Source of the DNA: Ancylostoma caninum
Taxonomy: Eukaryota; Nematoda; Chromadorea; Rhabditida; Ancylostomatidae
DNA: 64,000 nucleotides
Direction of reading: 5' to 3'
Assembly (NCBI GenBank): GCA_037903475.1
Contig: JBAJFG010000071.1
Coordinates: 990,001 to 1,054,000 of the forward strand
In this document: positions 47,701 through 58,827 of the stretch, one piece after another
Layout of the letters: the number at the start of each line of letters is the position of its first letter
How positions within the stretch are numbered: position 1 is the first letter of the stretch
The notes under the pieces: model-generated
Told to the model about the DNA's origin: nothing
What the model saw: the letters and a program-made list of their open reading frames with translations, nothing else
Database searches by the model: none
Made by a program: the position numbers and the translations under genes

Positions 47701-50432
47701 TTCTGGGAAACCGCCTCCACAGCTTCGAAACACCGTGTGATGTCCAGAGGTCCTAGGGCACCATCCACGGAATTGCATTTTGAGCTACATATTTTTTGGA
47801 CCTTAAGAGTCGATTTACAGCCAAATAAAGCGTCCAATTTTAAGTAGAAAGTGTTCACCGACGATTTTACACATGTTCTTCACGGTACTGAAATAAAACA
47901 AGCATCTTGAAGTGTTTGCAACACTGCCACCCTATCGCGGAGTCGAACTTGGAGCCCGCTGATAAAAAACGAACTTCTCTACCTTGCTGTTATCATACTA
48001 CCCTCTTCAGGCAACTCCTCCCCTCCTTCCCCGAGGCGACCCCCCTTGGTAAATTATTATCGTACGCTCGACCCTGACCGGAAAGCAAATGTTGGAGTGG
48101 GCCATACGAGGCCTTGGGTTTGATGCCGCGTAACAGCTATAGACAAGTATGATTCACAGGACATGATTAGCGACCTCTGATCATATCTTTTATGTCCGTT
48201 CGCGTACCTTCGCTTTCTTCTTTAGAATGGACTGAGGAACCGCGGTGATTCCGGAAGTGCCTGGTTGGTCTTGAACCAACTCCGACTGCAACTCGGATAC
48301 CCCTTGTAGAAACTAAAACCCTTTCGATAGGAGCAGCAAAACAACATGTCTAATTTGTGAGAGATTTTACCTCATCGCTTCCTGATTCCCTTTGCTCACT
48401 AATTGTGGCCTCCACACAAAAACGAACTGTTCTGCAACCACGAGCGGAGCTGCTGTCCGTTTGAGGCTAGAATGAGGTGATAATTTTCCTAAAACTGTAT
48501 TAGTGGACCAGTTAACAACATTGTACTCTTATTGTCACAACACTAGTACTCTTATTGCGATAGGTGCGCATACGGTTTTACAAAGTAATGCAGTTGGATT
48601 GCTCACAAATTGCAGAGTTGCTGATGAGCTTTTTTCTACAGACAGTCTTGTTGGGGGGGGGGGGGGGGGGGGTGATGTCAACAGCAAACCGAAAGCGCAG
48701 TTGCAGTGCACAGCACTGCTTCCACAGAGCGACTAGCCCTACCGCTAGTCATTGTTGTACCATAACCGCACAACTTCAGGTACAGCACAAAGAAAGTTCT
48801 GACAGCGACCTGCTCGCGCAATTACACACCTCTCAAGACCTTTAAACGACTTACCATTATCTTTGAGCACTCTTCAGATCATATTCAGATTTCATCATGG
48901 CAGTCTTAAGCTACATTTATAGTGCATAGGAGTCTGTTCCGGTCGGGTAACAAGAGATACGTATTGATTATCGTTATCCGAGAATCGATACATATCATTC
49001 GTTATCCGACAGGATCGGACTCCGATGAACTATAAATACAGCTTTAGCCATATACGTTTCTTTTGCATAGGCTGAATAGATGTACAGATAGCGCCGATGG
49101 CTGTGCGTTTTTAGCGGAGTCGAGAAGCAGGCGGCGTGACTGCAGCGCTCCCGCTAGAAGTCTCTCCGCAACAACAGACGATATTGTTTGCTTGCTAGAT
49201 AGTTTTCTTGATAGCTAACATCAAATATAATGAAAAACTAACAAGAAAACCCCGATTTGCCACTGCGACCGCGATTCCAGAAAGAAAGCGACGCGATCGA
49301 CCGAAAAACGCAAAGCAGTCGACGCTCACTGTGGAAACTGACCTTAGCTATCTATAACATAGCACAACTAAAACTATTTCCTCCACACCTTCGTCAATAA
49401 AGATTGCTGAACTACTGAACCGTATGCAACTGAATAACAAGAAAAGAAAAACCCTGGGTAAAATCTGCGAAATAAAAGTTTAATCAAAATGAGTGTAGAT
49501 AAATATGAGCAAGATGTATGACATACGTCGAAGGAGAGTGAACATGCTGTCTTTTTCGGAGTTGTTCCAGTATTGAGACGAGCCGCAACAAAATCACGGA
49601 CCTAATGTTCACGTAATCATAAAAAGGAAACAATAGAGAAAAAAAATGTTAGCTTCACCTTTTGTTGGTCAGTGACACTGACATTCGATTCGAAAACATT
49701 AATTCCAAGAGGAAGGAGACTTGGTCGTGGTCCCAACGATCTTGCCTGAACAATGCTATGCAATACATTTCAAAGGGAGTCTTAATTAGCAAAATATTTA
49801 AGCCGTTAACTCTACCCCTGCGATTGAGCTTGCGCGGCCGGAAGTGGGTATACGAATTCGATTGTTGCGAATCATATCCAAGGAAGACTTCATCGGTTTG
49901 AACGCGAAAGCATGTGAGGGACTTGAGGTGGTCTCAGGGCTGAATTTGAAAATATTCCCTACAGTATAATTCTTCTCGAATCGATTTTGAAAAGCAATAT
50001 CGTGGTATAAACCAATGATCAACGTACTTGTTAGGCTCGTTTTCAATGTTTTCCGTCGGCTGGACAGATTTTGTTCTAGATGCAGGCCTTGAGGGAACAC
50101 CAGAATGGCGGATAGCTCTTTCTTTCGAGAGTTTACTGCAAAAACCAGCTAGATTCTCCAAAACGATTCCACTGCATTAAATAACACAAACCAACATACA
50201 TCAGACTTTTTACACGATACCTGTATGCTTCCCGAGCAGCTTTCATCCTTGCCACTCTATCATTTTCCTTCACGTTCAGTTTAGACTTGAACAAAGTTGG
50301 TGCGCCGGAACGTTTTGAAAGAGGTCTTCAAAATAGAATAAATCAGCGATCACAAAGATAACGAAATAATCACTCAAATCAGAAACAGTGAAACCCTCAC
50401 CTGTCAACTTTCTTTGAAGTAGTTGCTACCAT
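44702..50432 (-). CDS. unassigned basic Ser/Pro-rich protein, 458 aa
   Basis: Fourteen exons: 50432-50401, 50325-50200, 50171-50028, 49939-49816, 49601-49527, 48466-48371, 48312-48208, 46448-46367, 46312-46233, 45733-45627, 45567-45475, 45133-44980, 44926-44804, 44737-44702. Phases agree throughout; total 1377 nt including TGA. The N-terminus is basic with a predicted helix (RVARMKAAREAYRYRVKSL). The middle is disordered and rich in Ser, Thr and Pro, with SILKKK, SPPKTP and TPLRRSIRKEKSPLP, plausible Cdk-type sites. A second helical stretch has YEQWKKVEPIML and DELIEMLKD. The C-terminus has SPSRIRRSSQRLR and ends SPFFPIRGSPFF. This basic, (S/T)P-rich make-up resembles mitotic or spindle-associated proteins such as HURP/DLGAP5, but no diagnostic domain was identified, so the function is left open. 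It lies upstream of, and on the same strand as, the LRPPRC-like gene. Confidence 0.75.
46840..48000. repeat. region bounded by inverted tRNA-like B boxes
   Basis: On the plus strand at about 46888-46910 a B box reads CAGGGTTCGATCCCAGCC. On the minus strand at about 47940-47965 another reads CCAAGTTCGACTCCGCG, with GCAAGGTAGAGAAG upstream as a possible A box. Between them, 47230-47295 carries palindromic GGTAAA/TTTACC words. The arrangement mirrors the clearer foldback at 51285-52545. It lies in the intron between 48208 and 46448 of the 458-aa gene. Confidence 0.45.
48909..49047. mobile_element. palindromic MITE, family 2, copy 3
   Basis: AGCTACATTTATAGTGCATA and GGAGTCTGTTCCGGTCGGGT at the left; GTTATCCGACAGGATCGGAC, TCCGATGAACTATAAATACAG at the right. 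In an intron of the 458-aa gene (between 49527 and 48466). Confidence 0.85.
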
Positions 50433-51284
50433 TTGGGCAGAAAAGCTTCGAGGTGAGATAAAGGCAGTAGAATATGTGCTAAAACGACTGAATGTGAATA
50501 ACTAGGGGACGATAACGCTGGCAGAGGTGTAAGCAACTATTTCATATCGACAGAAAATGAAAAGAAATCACTGCAGATGCAGTAACGAAAAAGAACGGCA
50601 AACAAAGTTTGCTGCGATCATAAAACTTCAAATTTCTTTATCATTTGGGCACCACGTAACAATGGAGCAGCCAAGCAATTTACGTGCACACGTCTTTTCA
50701 CGGGTGCGAAGGGAACCCTAATGCGTCTGGGTGTTATACACATATGAACGTATGAACCACAATCGTATGAAAGAGTGCCACTGATTTCAACACCGGGTCG
50801 GCTATTATTCTGGAACCCTTCAAAAATCTGCTTCAGACACAAGCATATGAAGAACTAATCGGCAACAGTACTGATAATATGTAATCATTTGCACCTCTCA
50901 TCCGCTCCCCTTTTCAAATAGATGTGACTCACTTGCTTAACACACTCCAGAGGTTAGAGATGTCGATGAACGCATTATAGTCCCCAAAAGTGTGGTAGAT
51001 GTGTAGTGGCGCCTACTTCTTTTTTCTAGGTGTGGCTTGGCAGTTTTTGCTGTTTGCCTTATCCAGTTATCATTGAAGATGTTTTTCAACAGGGTCAAGT
51101 ATGACGATGGGAAAAACCGACCCTCAATACCCTCTCCCTATTTCCTCGTCCAACGCCCACCTTTTCATGACCCCCCCCCCCCTCTGTTTCCGCAAGTTTT
51201 CTCTGTACACTGAACAGTTTCAAGGAAGAAGACACAAAAGAAACATCTTGAAAATCCAAAATTGGAACTGAAACAACCTTGAAG

Positions 51285-52545
51285 TCGATATGCATCCTTT
51301 TCTATCCGGTAGGACCAGAATGCCAGCAGGAATGATCATGTCATTATGTGTCAAAACAAGACTGGTTGGCAGCGCATGCGAAGAATCGGTTTCAGCGTTG
51401 GCATTTGCGCGCCCACGGGTTCGATCCCCGGCGCCTCCAATTTTTGCACGAGTTGGAACCGCTTCAGGATTTAATGTGGAGTAGAGAGGATTTACAGGTT
51501 TGAAAATGAAGTGAGGGAAGCGAAATCGATCGATTACACATGCGAGAATTCGCCTACAAGGGACGCCAGTTCGTGGAAAACTAGGGTCACTTACACCTCG
51601 TACTGAGGTTCTCTGACTCAAAATCAGCATATGCTTTTCTGGATATTTATAGAGGACGATAAGCTCTATCTTTAGCCAGAGTTTCAATTCTCTAGACCTT
51701 CACACGTTTTTGGGAGCTCGATGGGAAATCGATGGGAAATTTGGCGAATTTCCCATCAATTTCTCATCTAAATTGCGGGAAAACGAGCGAACTTCGTGGA
51801 GCCAGATTCTGTATTCAAATGGGAAATTTCCTCAACTAAAACTCATGGAAGAAAAGTTTTCGTGATATCTGCAAATTGCTTCTCAGTGATTTCCCAAACA
51901 GATTTACTCCATTTTCACCACCTGTTCAAATTGCGAGATTTTCACTCCTTCAACTCCCATGAAGAGAGTTTGCCTTTTACCGAAGTTTCACTACCTTTAC
52001 ATAATAGAGCTCCAAGCACTGACTCTTCATTTCCATTATCGCACCCCAATAATCGCTCCTGCTTGCGTGAGTTAGATGGGAAATTTCCCCTCGGAGACCC
52101 GAAAATTTAAAAAATTTCCCATCGAGCTCCCAAAAGCATATGAAGTTCTAGAAAATTGAAACTTTGGCAAAAGATAGAGCTAATCGTCTTCTATGGAGAA
52201 GTAGAAAAGCATTTGCTGATTACGAGTCAGAGCCCTTCACCACGAGATCTAAGTCGCCCTACTTTTCCACGTTCTGACGGGCCCTGCAGGCGAATGCTCG
52301 CACGTGCAATCGATCGATCTCGCTACCCACACTCTATTTTTCAACATTTCCACCCTCTTTACTCCATACTTGATTCTGAAGTAATTTTGACCCTTGCAAA
52401 AATCTATTGAAGACGCCGGGAATCAAACCTGTGGGTGCGCTGAAGCCGATTCTTCTCATGCGCTGCCAACCTGTCCTGTTTTGAACGTAATGACATCGTG
52501 GTTCATGCTGGCAAGTGCGGACCGTCATTTGTCATAAAGTCATAA
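51285..52545. mobile_element. large foldback element with tRNA-like ends
   Basis: About 1.26 kb. Arms of roughly 430 bp (51300-51745 and 52090-52545) are inverted repeats with perhaps 75-85% identity by eye. The inner join is perfect over TTTTGGGAGCTCGATGGGAA / TTCCCATCGAGCTCCCAAAA. Further out, both arms carry TAAGCTCTATCTTT-type and AATCGATCGATT-type blocks, and near each outer end GGTTGGCAGCGCATG(C/A)GAAGAATC, then a Pol III B box (GGGTTCGATCCCCGG on the plus strand, GGTTTGATTCCCGG on the minus strand). The ~330-bp centre has repeated AATTTCCCATC/GATGGGAAATT. No ORF. Intergenic, between the 458-aa gene and the dUTPase gene. Confidence 0.8.
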
Positions 52546-52942
52546 AACAAACGTGAATTCACTTTCAATGGCCAAGCCGCCCCTCTACTTACCCCATCCC
52601 CACCTCACCAATACCCCGCCCCTCCCTTCCAAGTCCCCTCCCTTACGACCCCCTCATAGGAAATTCCCATCAGACTCTTGACCCTGTTTGTCAATGATCT
52701 GGCTGCTAGAGGTAGGGTTTGAAGAAAGCGTAGCGTAGTTGCAAAAATCGGCACGACTCTTCCTAGTTGAATATGCTTAGACATCCTAATCATGCGAGCG
52801 CTCGCCGTCAGGCTCGAACCAGACTCAGCGGCGAAGGTATATATGGGTGACGCCCGCGCTTTGTCGACTATAGTGACTACCGACCCAAGCCGAGGATGCC
52901 GTTACCACACCATGATTAATTTTCAGAGATCTTGAGGTAGTA

Positions 52943-53848
52943 TTAGGTTGGTCCGAAAGTTTTGCACCAATACATTCTTTAGGATCCAAAATTTCATAGG
53001 CATTGATTCAGAATGCCACTACATGTGAAATGTAGAACAAACCTGGCTGCAGCCGCACAACAATCGTCGGACAACTCCAAGCGCTGGGTTACAGAAAACT
53101 GATGTCAGCTTGTGTCCCCCACGACATGAGTGCCTTGCAAGACTTGAGTGTGTGCCAGCCTTTACTGCCGCGTCCACACAGGACGAACTTTCTCCCCCAG
53201 CCCCCCCCCCCCTCCCACTGGAGGCGTAGTTGGATGATGTGTGCTAACCATGCACGAGAGAAAAGTTTACTCCGGCGTGGCGAACCATCTTCAAAACAGC
53301 CGAATATAGTAGAAGGGCGCAAAGGAAGGGTTTTCCGTGCTGTTGGTGGGATTCCGATGGAATGCTGTATCGAAAACTGCTGACACCTGTACCACCGTGA
53401 CCTCCTAAGTTTACTCTTCTTAACTACAGAAACTGGTAAAGGCAACTTATCTGAAGCGTAGAAAAATTGACCATGTTGCTCCACTTCATGGTAACGCCCG
53501 ACCCCACAAGGCAAAGCTTACCCGCCAGAAAATTGCTGAACTAGGTTGGGAAGTTCTACTTCACTCTGCTTATTCACCGAATTGACCCCGTCCAACACTT
53601 GTTTTTAGCACTGAAGCTGCATTCACAAGAAGAAAATTCGATGACGAGACTAAACTGAGAGATTTCAAGCTTCTTAGACTCGCAGCTGCCAGAACTCTTG
53701 ACTTCTGCACCTGATGCTCTAGTGGAGCGTTGGCCATACCTCGTGAATTATAATGATACTACTTTCTCAATTGATACCTATTCACAATAAAGTTAACATT
53801 CTTTGAAAGAAGTATGAAATTTGGTGCAAGACTTTCGGACCAAGCTAA
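52943..53848 (+). pseudogene. decayed mariner transposon, 906 bp
   Basis: Inverted ends TTAGGTTGGTCCGAAAGTTT and (reverse) TTAGCTTGGTCCGAAAGTCT, with TA on both sides. The interior is a broken mariner transposase: the catalytic-region block [19 protein letters not shown] around 53520-53580 and a C-terminal DALVERWPYLV near 53715-53750. Frameshifts and stops make it inactive. Located between the foldback and the 3' end of the dUTPase gene. Confidence 0.9.
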
Positions 53849-54149
53849 TATAACCAAGCATAAGACAGCAACTACTTGTGTCTTGTAAAATTTCCTCGGA
53901 GACGACAAAATTATTTCTTAAAGATATCCACGAAGGAAATGTTGCGAATAGACATAATCGGTTTCAAACTAGATCTCGCTCATTACATTTATTTCCATAT
54001 TCATAGTGCAACAACATCCATGTCAACCAATTAGTTATTACACAAGTCACCGTACAGAGATCAATCGCTCGCAACAACGCGAACAAATAGAATGGGATAA
54101 TAACAAAGGAGGATTAGTGAACAAAAGTTATCGCTTGCAGGAAGCGATA

Positions 54150-57000
54150 CTACTTCCCAGTTGACCCGAAACCACCAGCGCCTCGAGTAGTGTCAGTTAA
54201 AGACTCACACTGCATGAAGGTACAGTGCGCGATGCGTTCACAGATGAGTTGTGCGATTCGATCGCCTTTCTTCACCTGAAAGTTAAACCTTAGAAACTTA
54301 TCAAAATCTATCAGAATAAACGAATTACCTCAAAATCAGTGGAACCAAAGTTGAATAGCAACACTTTCAATTCACCGCGATAGTCACTATCAACAACCCC
54401 TGCGCCGACGTCAACAAAGTTCTTTGCAGCAAGACCGGAACGCGGTGCGACCCGACCGTAGTATCCGAATGGAAGTTCCACTTGCAGACCAGTTGAAACA
54501 CACATCTTACCTGCAACAGAGAACTGAAGGCGAGATCGGTTCTACCACTTCTTCGTAAAGAAACTAGGACTAAACTAAGAAATAGAACTGGACATATCCA
54601 GTAGTCAAGATGAGAGAGGAAGTAACATCCTAGGGTGTGCTGGTTGTGTCCACTAACGCCTACGGATGACTCTACCAGCACTCCGAACTCTTCCACATGT
54701 CTACCGTGAGTTCACTATTAGGAGGCCGGATGTGTCCACTAAAGTTCGACGACACCACGTCCTCTTTAGCTACTCGATGTGTCATCCAGGAGCTTTGGTG
54801 GAGTCATCAGTTGTAGAAGGTAGACATAACTAGCATACCCCCGGATTTGTTACACCGAAGTTTGCGAGAAATCTTGCAAAACGTAGTTTCACTCTAAAAC
54901 TGTGCCGCTTCATTATACTAAAATGGGACGTTCTGCTCTTAAGAGAGCCATTTCAGCCTAAGTTTGCAGTTTTCTACATCCGTCTTTGCTTGCCAAAGGC
55001 AGGTAGTTTCGACAAACGCTTCATACAGTAGCCCATTTTCACGCTTGCAGTGGCAATACTAACAAAATATAACAAAGGTATATACCAGATTGACACCTGC
55101 AGGATTTTTTTTTTTGAATGAAAAGCGATGAATTCGTGTGCGGTGGTTTGCGAATGGAGACTCTTGCAAACGATGTTTGTAGCACTAAACTCACACTGAA
55201 ATCAGAATGAGATGAAAAGCTAAAAACTAACGCTACGGAACTCCAGACAATAACCTACACTGCCACTAGTTATGCATTGCATGGCCTCCACAAAGGTAGC
55301 ACTATTAAGCGCAGTATCTAGATAATAGCTGCTGCTGAGAGGTTCATTTTAATGTGCAATCTCAGCTCCTCAGCTCAGCTTTTGCTAGCTTCCTCGCAAG
55401 GAAACTCCTCCGCTCCTGTATCTAATTTTGCCTTAAAAGTAGGGGTTTTTTGGGGGGGGGGGTGCGGGTCCTTAGTTACCCGTGGCATCTGGCACGAAGG
55501 GAAGCGAACACGCTTCGCAGTTAATGTCAGCACTAAGACATCAATGCAGTGCCCTAATTTTGGTAGCGATTTTTATGTTAGAGTGATAAAATTGTTCCTG
55601 GACACTTTTTCGTATGAACAACTATTTAACGAAACGAAATTACTAAACGAATTTACTTAAAAAATATTTTAAAAAACCTCTCCCTTATTTTGACTATTGT
55701 CGATGATAAATCCTTTTAAATTTCATATCACCAATTCGCATTTAATGGGAAGGGCTTAAAGTGCTCTGAGAACCCAAAGATAAATCTGAGCATAAGGATA
55801 TTTGGTGTGATCCGTCTATTCCACAGGCCTCGCTCCGGCTGCACCTATCATCTCGGGTAACTAAGTGCCGCCTCCCTTTTTGGGGGTGTTCTCTGACATC
55901 AAGCACATCACTGGAATCGGCGCCTCGAGCTGCACCTGGGTCTGTGGATATCTCGATACTCAACATGAGGTGAGACACTGCCGTTAACTGAACCATCATA
56001 AGTTATACATTATAAGACGCTCAAACAACAAAGACCATAAAAGACTTAAGTAGTATGGGCACTGTTCCACCCGCTCTGCCCCAAACTCTCAAGATCGAAA
56101 ATTTCTCTGAAACTTGCAAAATTAATGTGATTTTCGTGACCAGCATGTCAGCTAACCATTTTACACAAAAACTGAGACGTTTTCGTGGGATAGCTTACTT
56201 ACCCCAACCCTGTGAGTGTGATATGGCGAAAAGGGAGTAGGTGGGGGGAGGGGCACCCTATAAAAAGTCATAGGCTTTATCTTGTAATCCTCAGCCAAAG
56301 CACTAGCCTAATCCTTTACTGAAGCATGGGTTTAGGCCTAAGCCTAAGGCTTAGACTTCACCGGAATGCCCCCCCCCCCCAAACTCCATTTTCACCATGT
56401 GATAATCGTGATCAGCATGTCAAATAAGCCCCTCCCTCCTACACGAAGCTTCGGAGGAATTTTTATTTTTGAGATTTTGGGGCAGAACAAGTGAAATGGT
56501 ACCAGTAATACGTTCCGGGAAACAAGTGATCAAGCCACGACCTCATCACCAAGTCAAAATTCAGCAGTACAGAAACCAAACAAAAGGAGCCCAGCCTGAA
56601 GTGTACTGTGATAAATCGCAAAAAGGGGGACTTACCGTGTGCTGGAACCACACAGTCCTCTGCGCTGAACAAATCAGCACCTGCTGCAGCAGCAGAACCA
56701 TAGACCGGTTCCTGTGCATCAGCGTTAAGCTTCACGAAACGGACAGTGAGGCGCTGAAATCAATTCGTCTCTAGCACGAAATCCCAGATGTTCTAAAAGC
56801 CAAGGAGAAACTTTGAAAAAAAAAATGTCGTTCATCAATACCTGCTCATCCATCCTTGGCTTCTTACATTCAACATCACCAGCAGCGTCATGCACGTTCA
56901 GGTCGCGGGCAGAAAGTGTCGCCATTTTTGGTGCGGAAAGGCTAGAACGAAGGAAATGTGAGGATAGCGCCTTTCTGATGAGAAGTCTCTGAAGCAACAA
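54150..57000 (-). CDS. dut-1: dUTP pyrophosphatase (dUTPase), long and short forms
   Basis: Hydrolyses dUTP to dUMP and pyrophosphate, keeping uracil out of DNA and supplying dUMP for dTTP synthesis; active as a homotrimer. Four exons: 57000-56842, 56753-56636, 54510-54329, 54275-54150, in phase, 194 residues. All five motifs are present: [13 protein letters not shown] (I), PRSGLAAK (II), [10 protein letters not shown] with catalytic Asp 133 (III), [11 protein letters not shown] (IV) and [11 protein letters not shown] (V, the C-terminal arm). The first 25 residues ([20 protein letters not shown]...) are basic and hydroxylated without acids, typical of a mitochondrial leader, and Met 26 (56925) could start a 169-residue nuclear/cytosolic form from the same exon. 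The 2.1-kb second intron holds the TTAGGC MITE at 56228-56396. The symbol follows the C. elegans name. Confidence 0.96.
56228..56396. mobile_element. MITE with internal TTAGGC-like repeats, copy 2
   Basis: Ends GAAAAGGGAGT...GGGGGG and CCCCCC...AAACTCCATTTTCACC match those at 39716-39896. The centre has GGTTTAGGCCTAAGCC, TAAGGCTTAG. In the dUTPase intron. Confidence 0.65.
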
Positions 57001-57777
57001 TAACTAGGGAGGTTAACTGAAATCGGAAGCAATGTGGTCAAAACCTATCGACAACCTCCACAAACATCACAAGGCCATCGGTAAACAATGAATCCTGATG
57101 GAGTGGACGAAGGAACGGGAGAGTTCGTCGGCAACTTCGCGCCCATTTTAAATTTCGCGCATGAATTGGTTCACGCGAATGACGCTGGAGCGCCGGATTT
57201 TCGAGGACATCGCCTGTGACGCATTTCCCACGCCTGTCACTGGGGTTCGAGCGCCAATGGCGGCTCCTGCGGCATCACTTACACCAGACTTGAGGTGAAA
57301 ACTCTCGAGGACCATGTCTCGAACTCGATATGCTGGGGACATGGCAAGAGATTGGATGCTTTAGATCCGTACCTACTATGAATGGGCGCATGAGGAAATC
57401 AGATCAAAGATCACACGGATCTCGATCCAAGGAGCGTTACAAACTGGCAACTACATTACTTGCAAGCAGTCGTTCGGCAGTAGTTGTGCCCAAAGTTCTA
57501 AGAAAAAGTTTTCTGCCCAGATTTCGCCTGGGGAGGTCATTGGAGGTGCTGAACGCGAATATCATATCAATTTTGTATCGTAACTCCGCTTTTGTAGGAT
57601 TATGCTGATCATGGATTATATGTATGTATATGTCTTTTGTAGGAGTCGGAAGATATGATGTAAATGCTGTATCTCACAGAATCTTCTCAAGTTTCGCATA
57701 GAGGGGTTGTTTCACGAGCTGATCACGAATATTGTATCCGTTTTAAGCCTTAACTTCATTTTCGTAAGGATACTGTA
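57001..57777. other. upstream region of the dUTPase gene
   Basis: Presumed promoter region. No TATA box or other element can be supported. A plus-strand stretch at 57320-57560 has a long ORF but shows no recognisable domain. Confidence 0.4.
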
Positions 57778-58126
57778 CAGGGTGGCCGAAAATTACCCGT
57801 GCACTAAAATTTTGATGCTCTAGTTAAGTCTTCAGATGCAGAGAGCCAAAATTTTCATAAAATTTTATCGATGACTGAAAATATCTTAAAAACTCATCAG
57901 ACTTCAAAATAACCTTCATTGGCAGAAACGGTGGCCCTCAACGTCTTCGTAGGTTGTGCACATGATTCTCGCACGTACTCTTTACTGATTTCGTCCCAGG
58001 AAATTTTTTGGGGCTTCTTTCAGGGAATACAAACTTTTGCGCTAATAGAGCAGGTCTTCCTCTTCAAAAAGACTACAGGGGAAAATCCGCTGGATTCAAA
58101 TTTGAGCAGTACAAAGACTTCAAGAT

Positions 58127-58591
58127 GTGGTGAGGGTTGTGGATATAGCACCCACAAACCTCAAAAAGAAGCTAGTTCGCAATCGCGCGTACGATCGCCT
58201 CTGCAATACACCCGGATGCGTTATTTGTCCGAATGGCAGGACTGGTGACTGTATGATGTCAGGGATGATTTATCTGATCACCTGTCAATCTTGCGGGGAC
58301 GAATACATGGGAGAAACGGGCCGCCCTCTCTGCATTCGAATAAAAGAACATCTAGATGGGCTCAACAGATCAAGACCTTCCACTCTACTGGGAGCTCATC
58401 GTATATTGCGCCATGAAAACTCTACCATCCACGTAGGAGTCACGAATTTGTCGTTGGAACCTGAGATCATAGCGCGAAAAACATTAGAAGCCTGCTGGAT
58501 TGCCATCAAGAGCCCTAGAATGAATAGAAAAGATAAGCGCATTACTATCACTAACGAGCTGGCCTTGTATCACAATCTTTGCGGATTCTGA
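58127..58591 (+). pseudogene. GIY-YIG endonuclease domain of a Penelope-like element
   Basis: 154-residue open frame. A Cys-rich segment NTPGCVICPNGRTGDC precedes the GIY-YIG core IYLITCQSCGDEYMGETGR, then CIRIKEHLDG (the Arg region) and LGAHRILRH, ending in a conserved basic tail and Phe-stop. This CxxC plus GIY-YIG layout is that of the C-terminal endonuclease of Penelope-like retroelements. The frame is intact here, but the upstream reverse transcriptase is missing, so the element is dead. Confidence 0.85.
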
Positions 58592-58775
58592 TTCGATTAT
58601 GGCAGATTGTTAAGGCACACTATAAAAGGCAGTAGGACCTTTCTACCATCTCTACTGCAGCAAACGTGAGTACTGGCCGGGCTGTGTGTGCTTCGTTGTG
58701 TTTTTGATTTGCCTTGTGACTAAACTGTGTTCTGCAATGCGATGAAGCGTTTGAGAGGATGGTCGTAAATGTTGC

Positions 58776-58827
58776 CTTCGACTTCCAGGCTCTGACGAAG
58801 GCGACATCGCCGAAACGTTAGTCGAAG
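58776..58827 (+). ncRNA. hammerhead ribozyme-like core in Penelope-like 3' region
   Basis: CTGACGA (58792-58798), then a small stem GGCG-ACAT-CGCC (58800-58811), then GAAAC (58812-58816): the order and spacing of the hammerhead catalytic core (CUGANGA, stem II, GAAA). An outer helix CTTCGACT / AGTCGAAG (58776-58783, 58820-58827) closes it. Penelope-like elements are known to carry hammerhead motifs in their terminal repeats. A convincing stem I and cleavage triplet are not obvious, so activity is doubtful. Confidence 0.5.
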
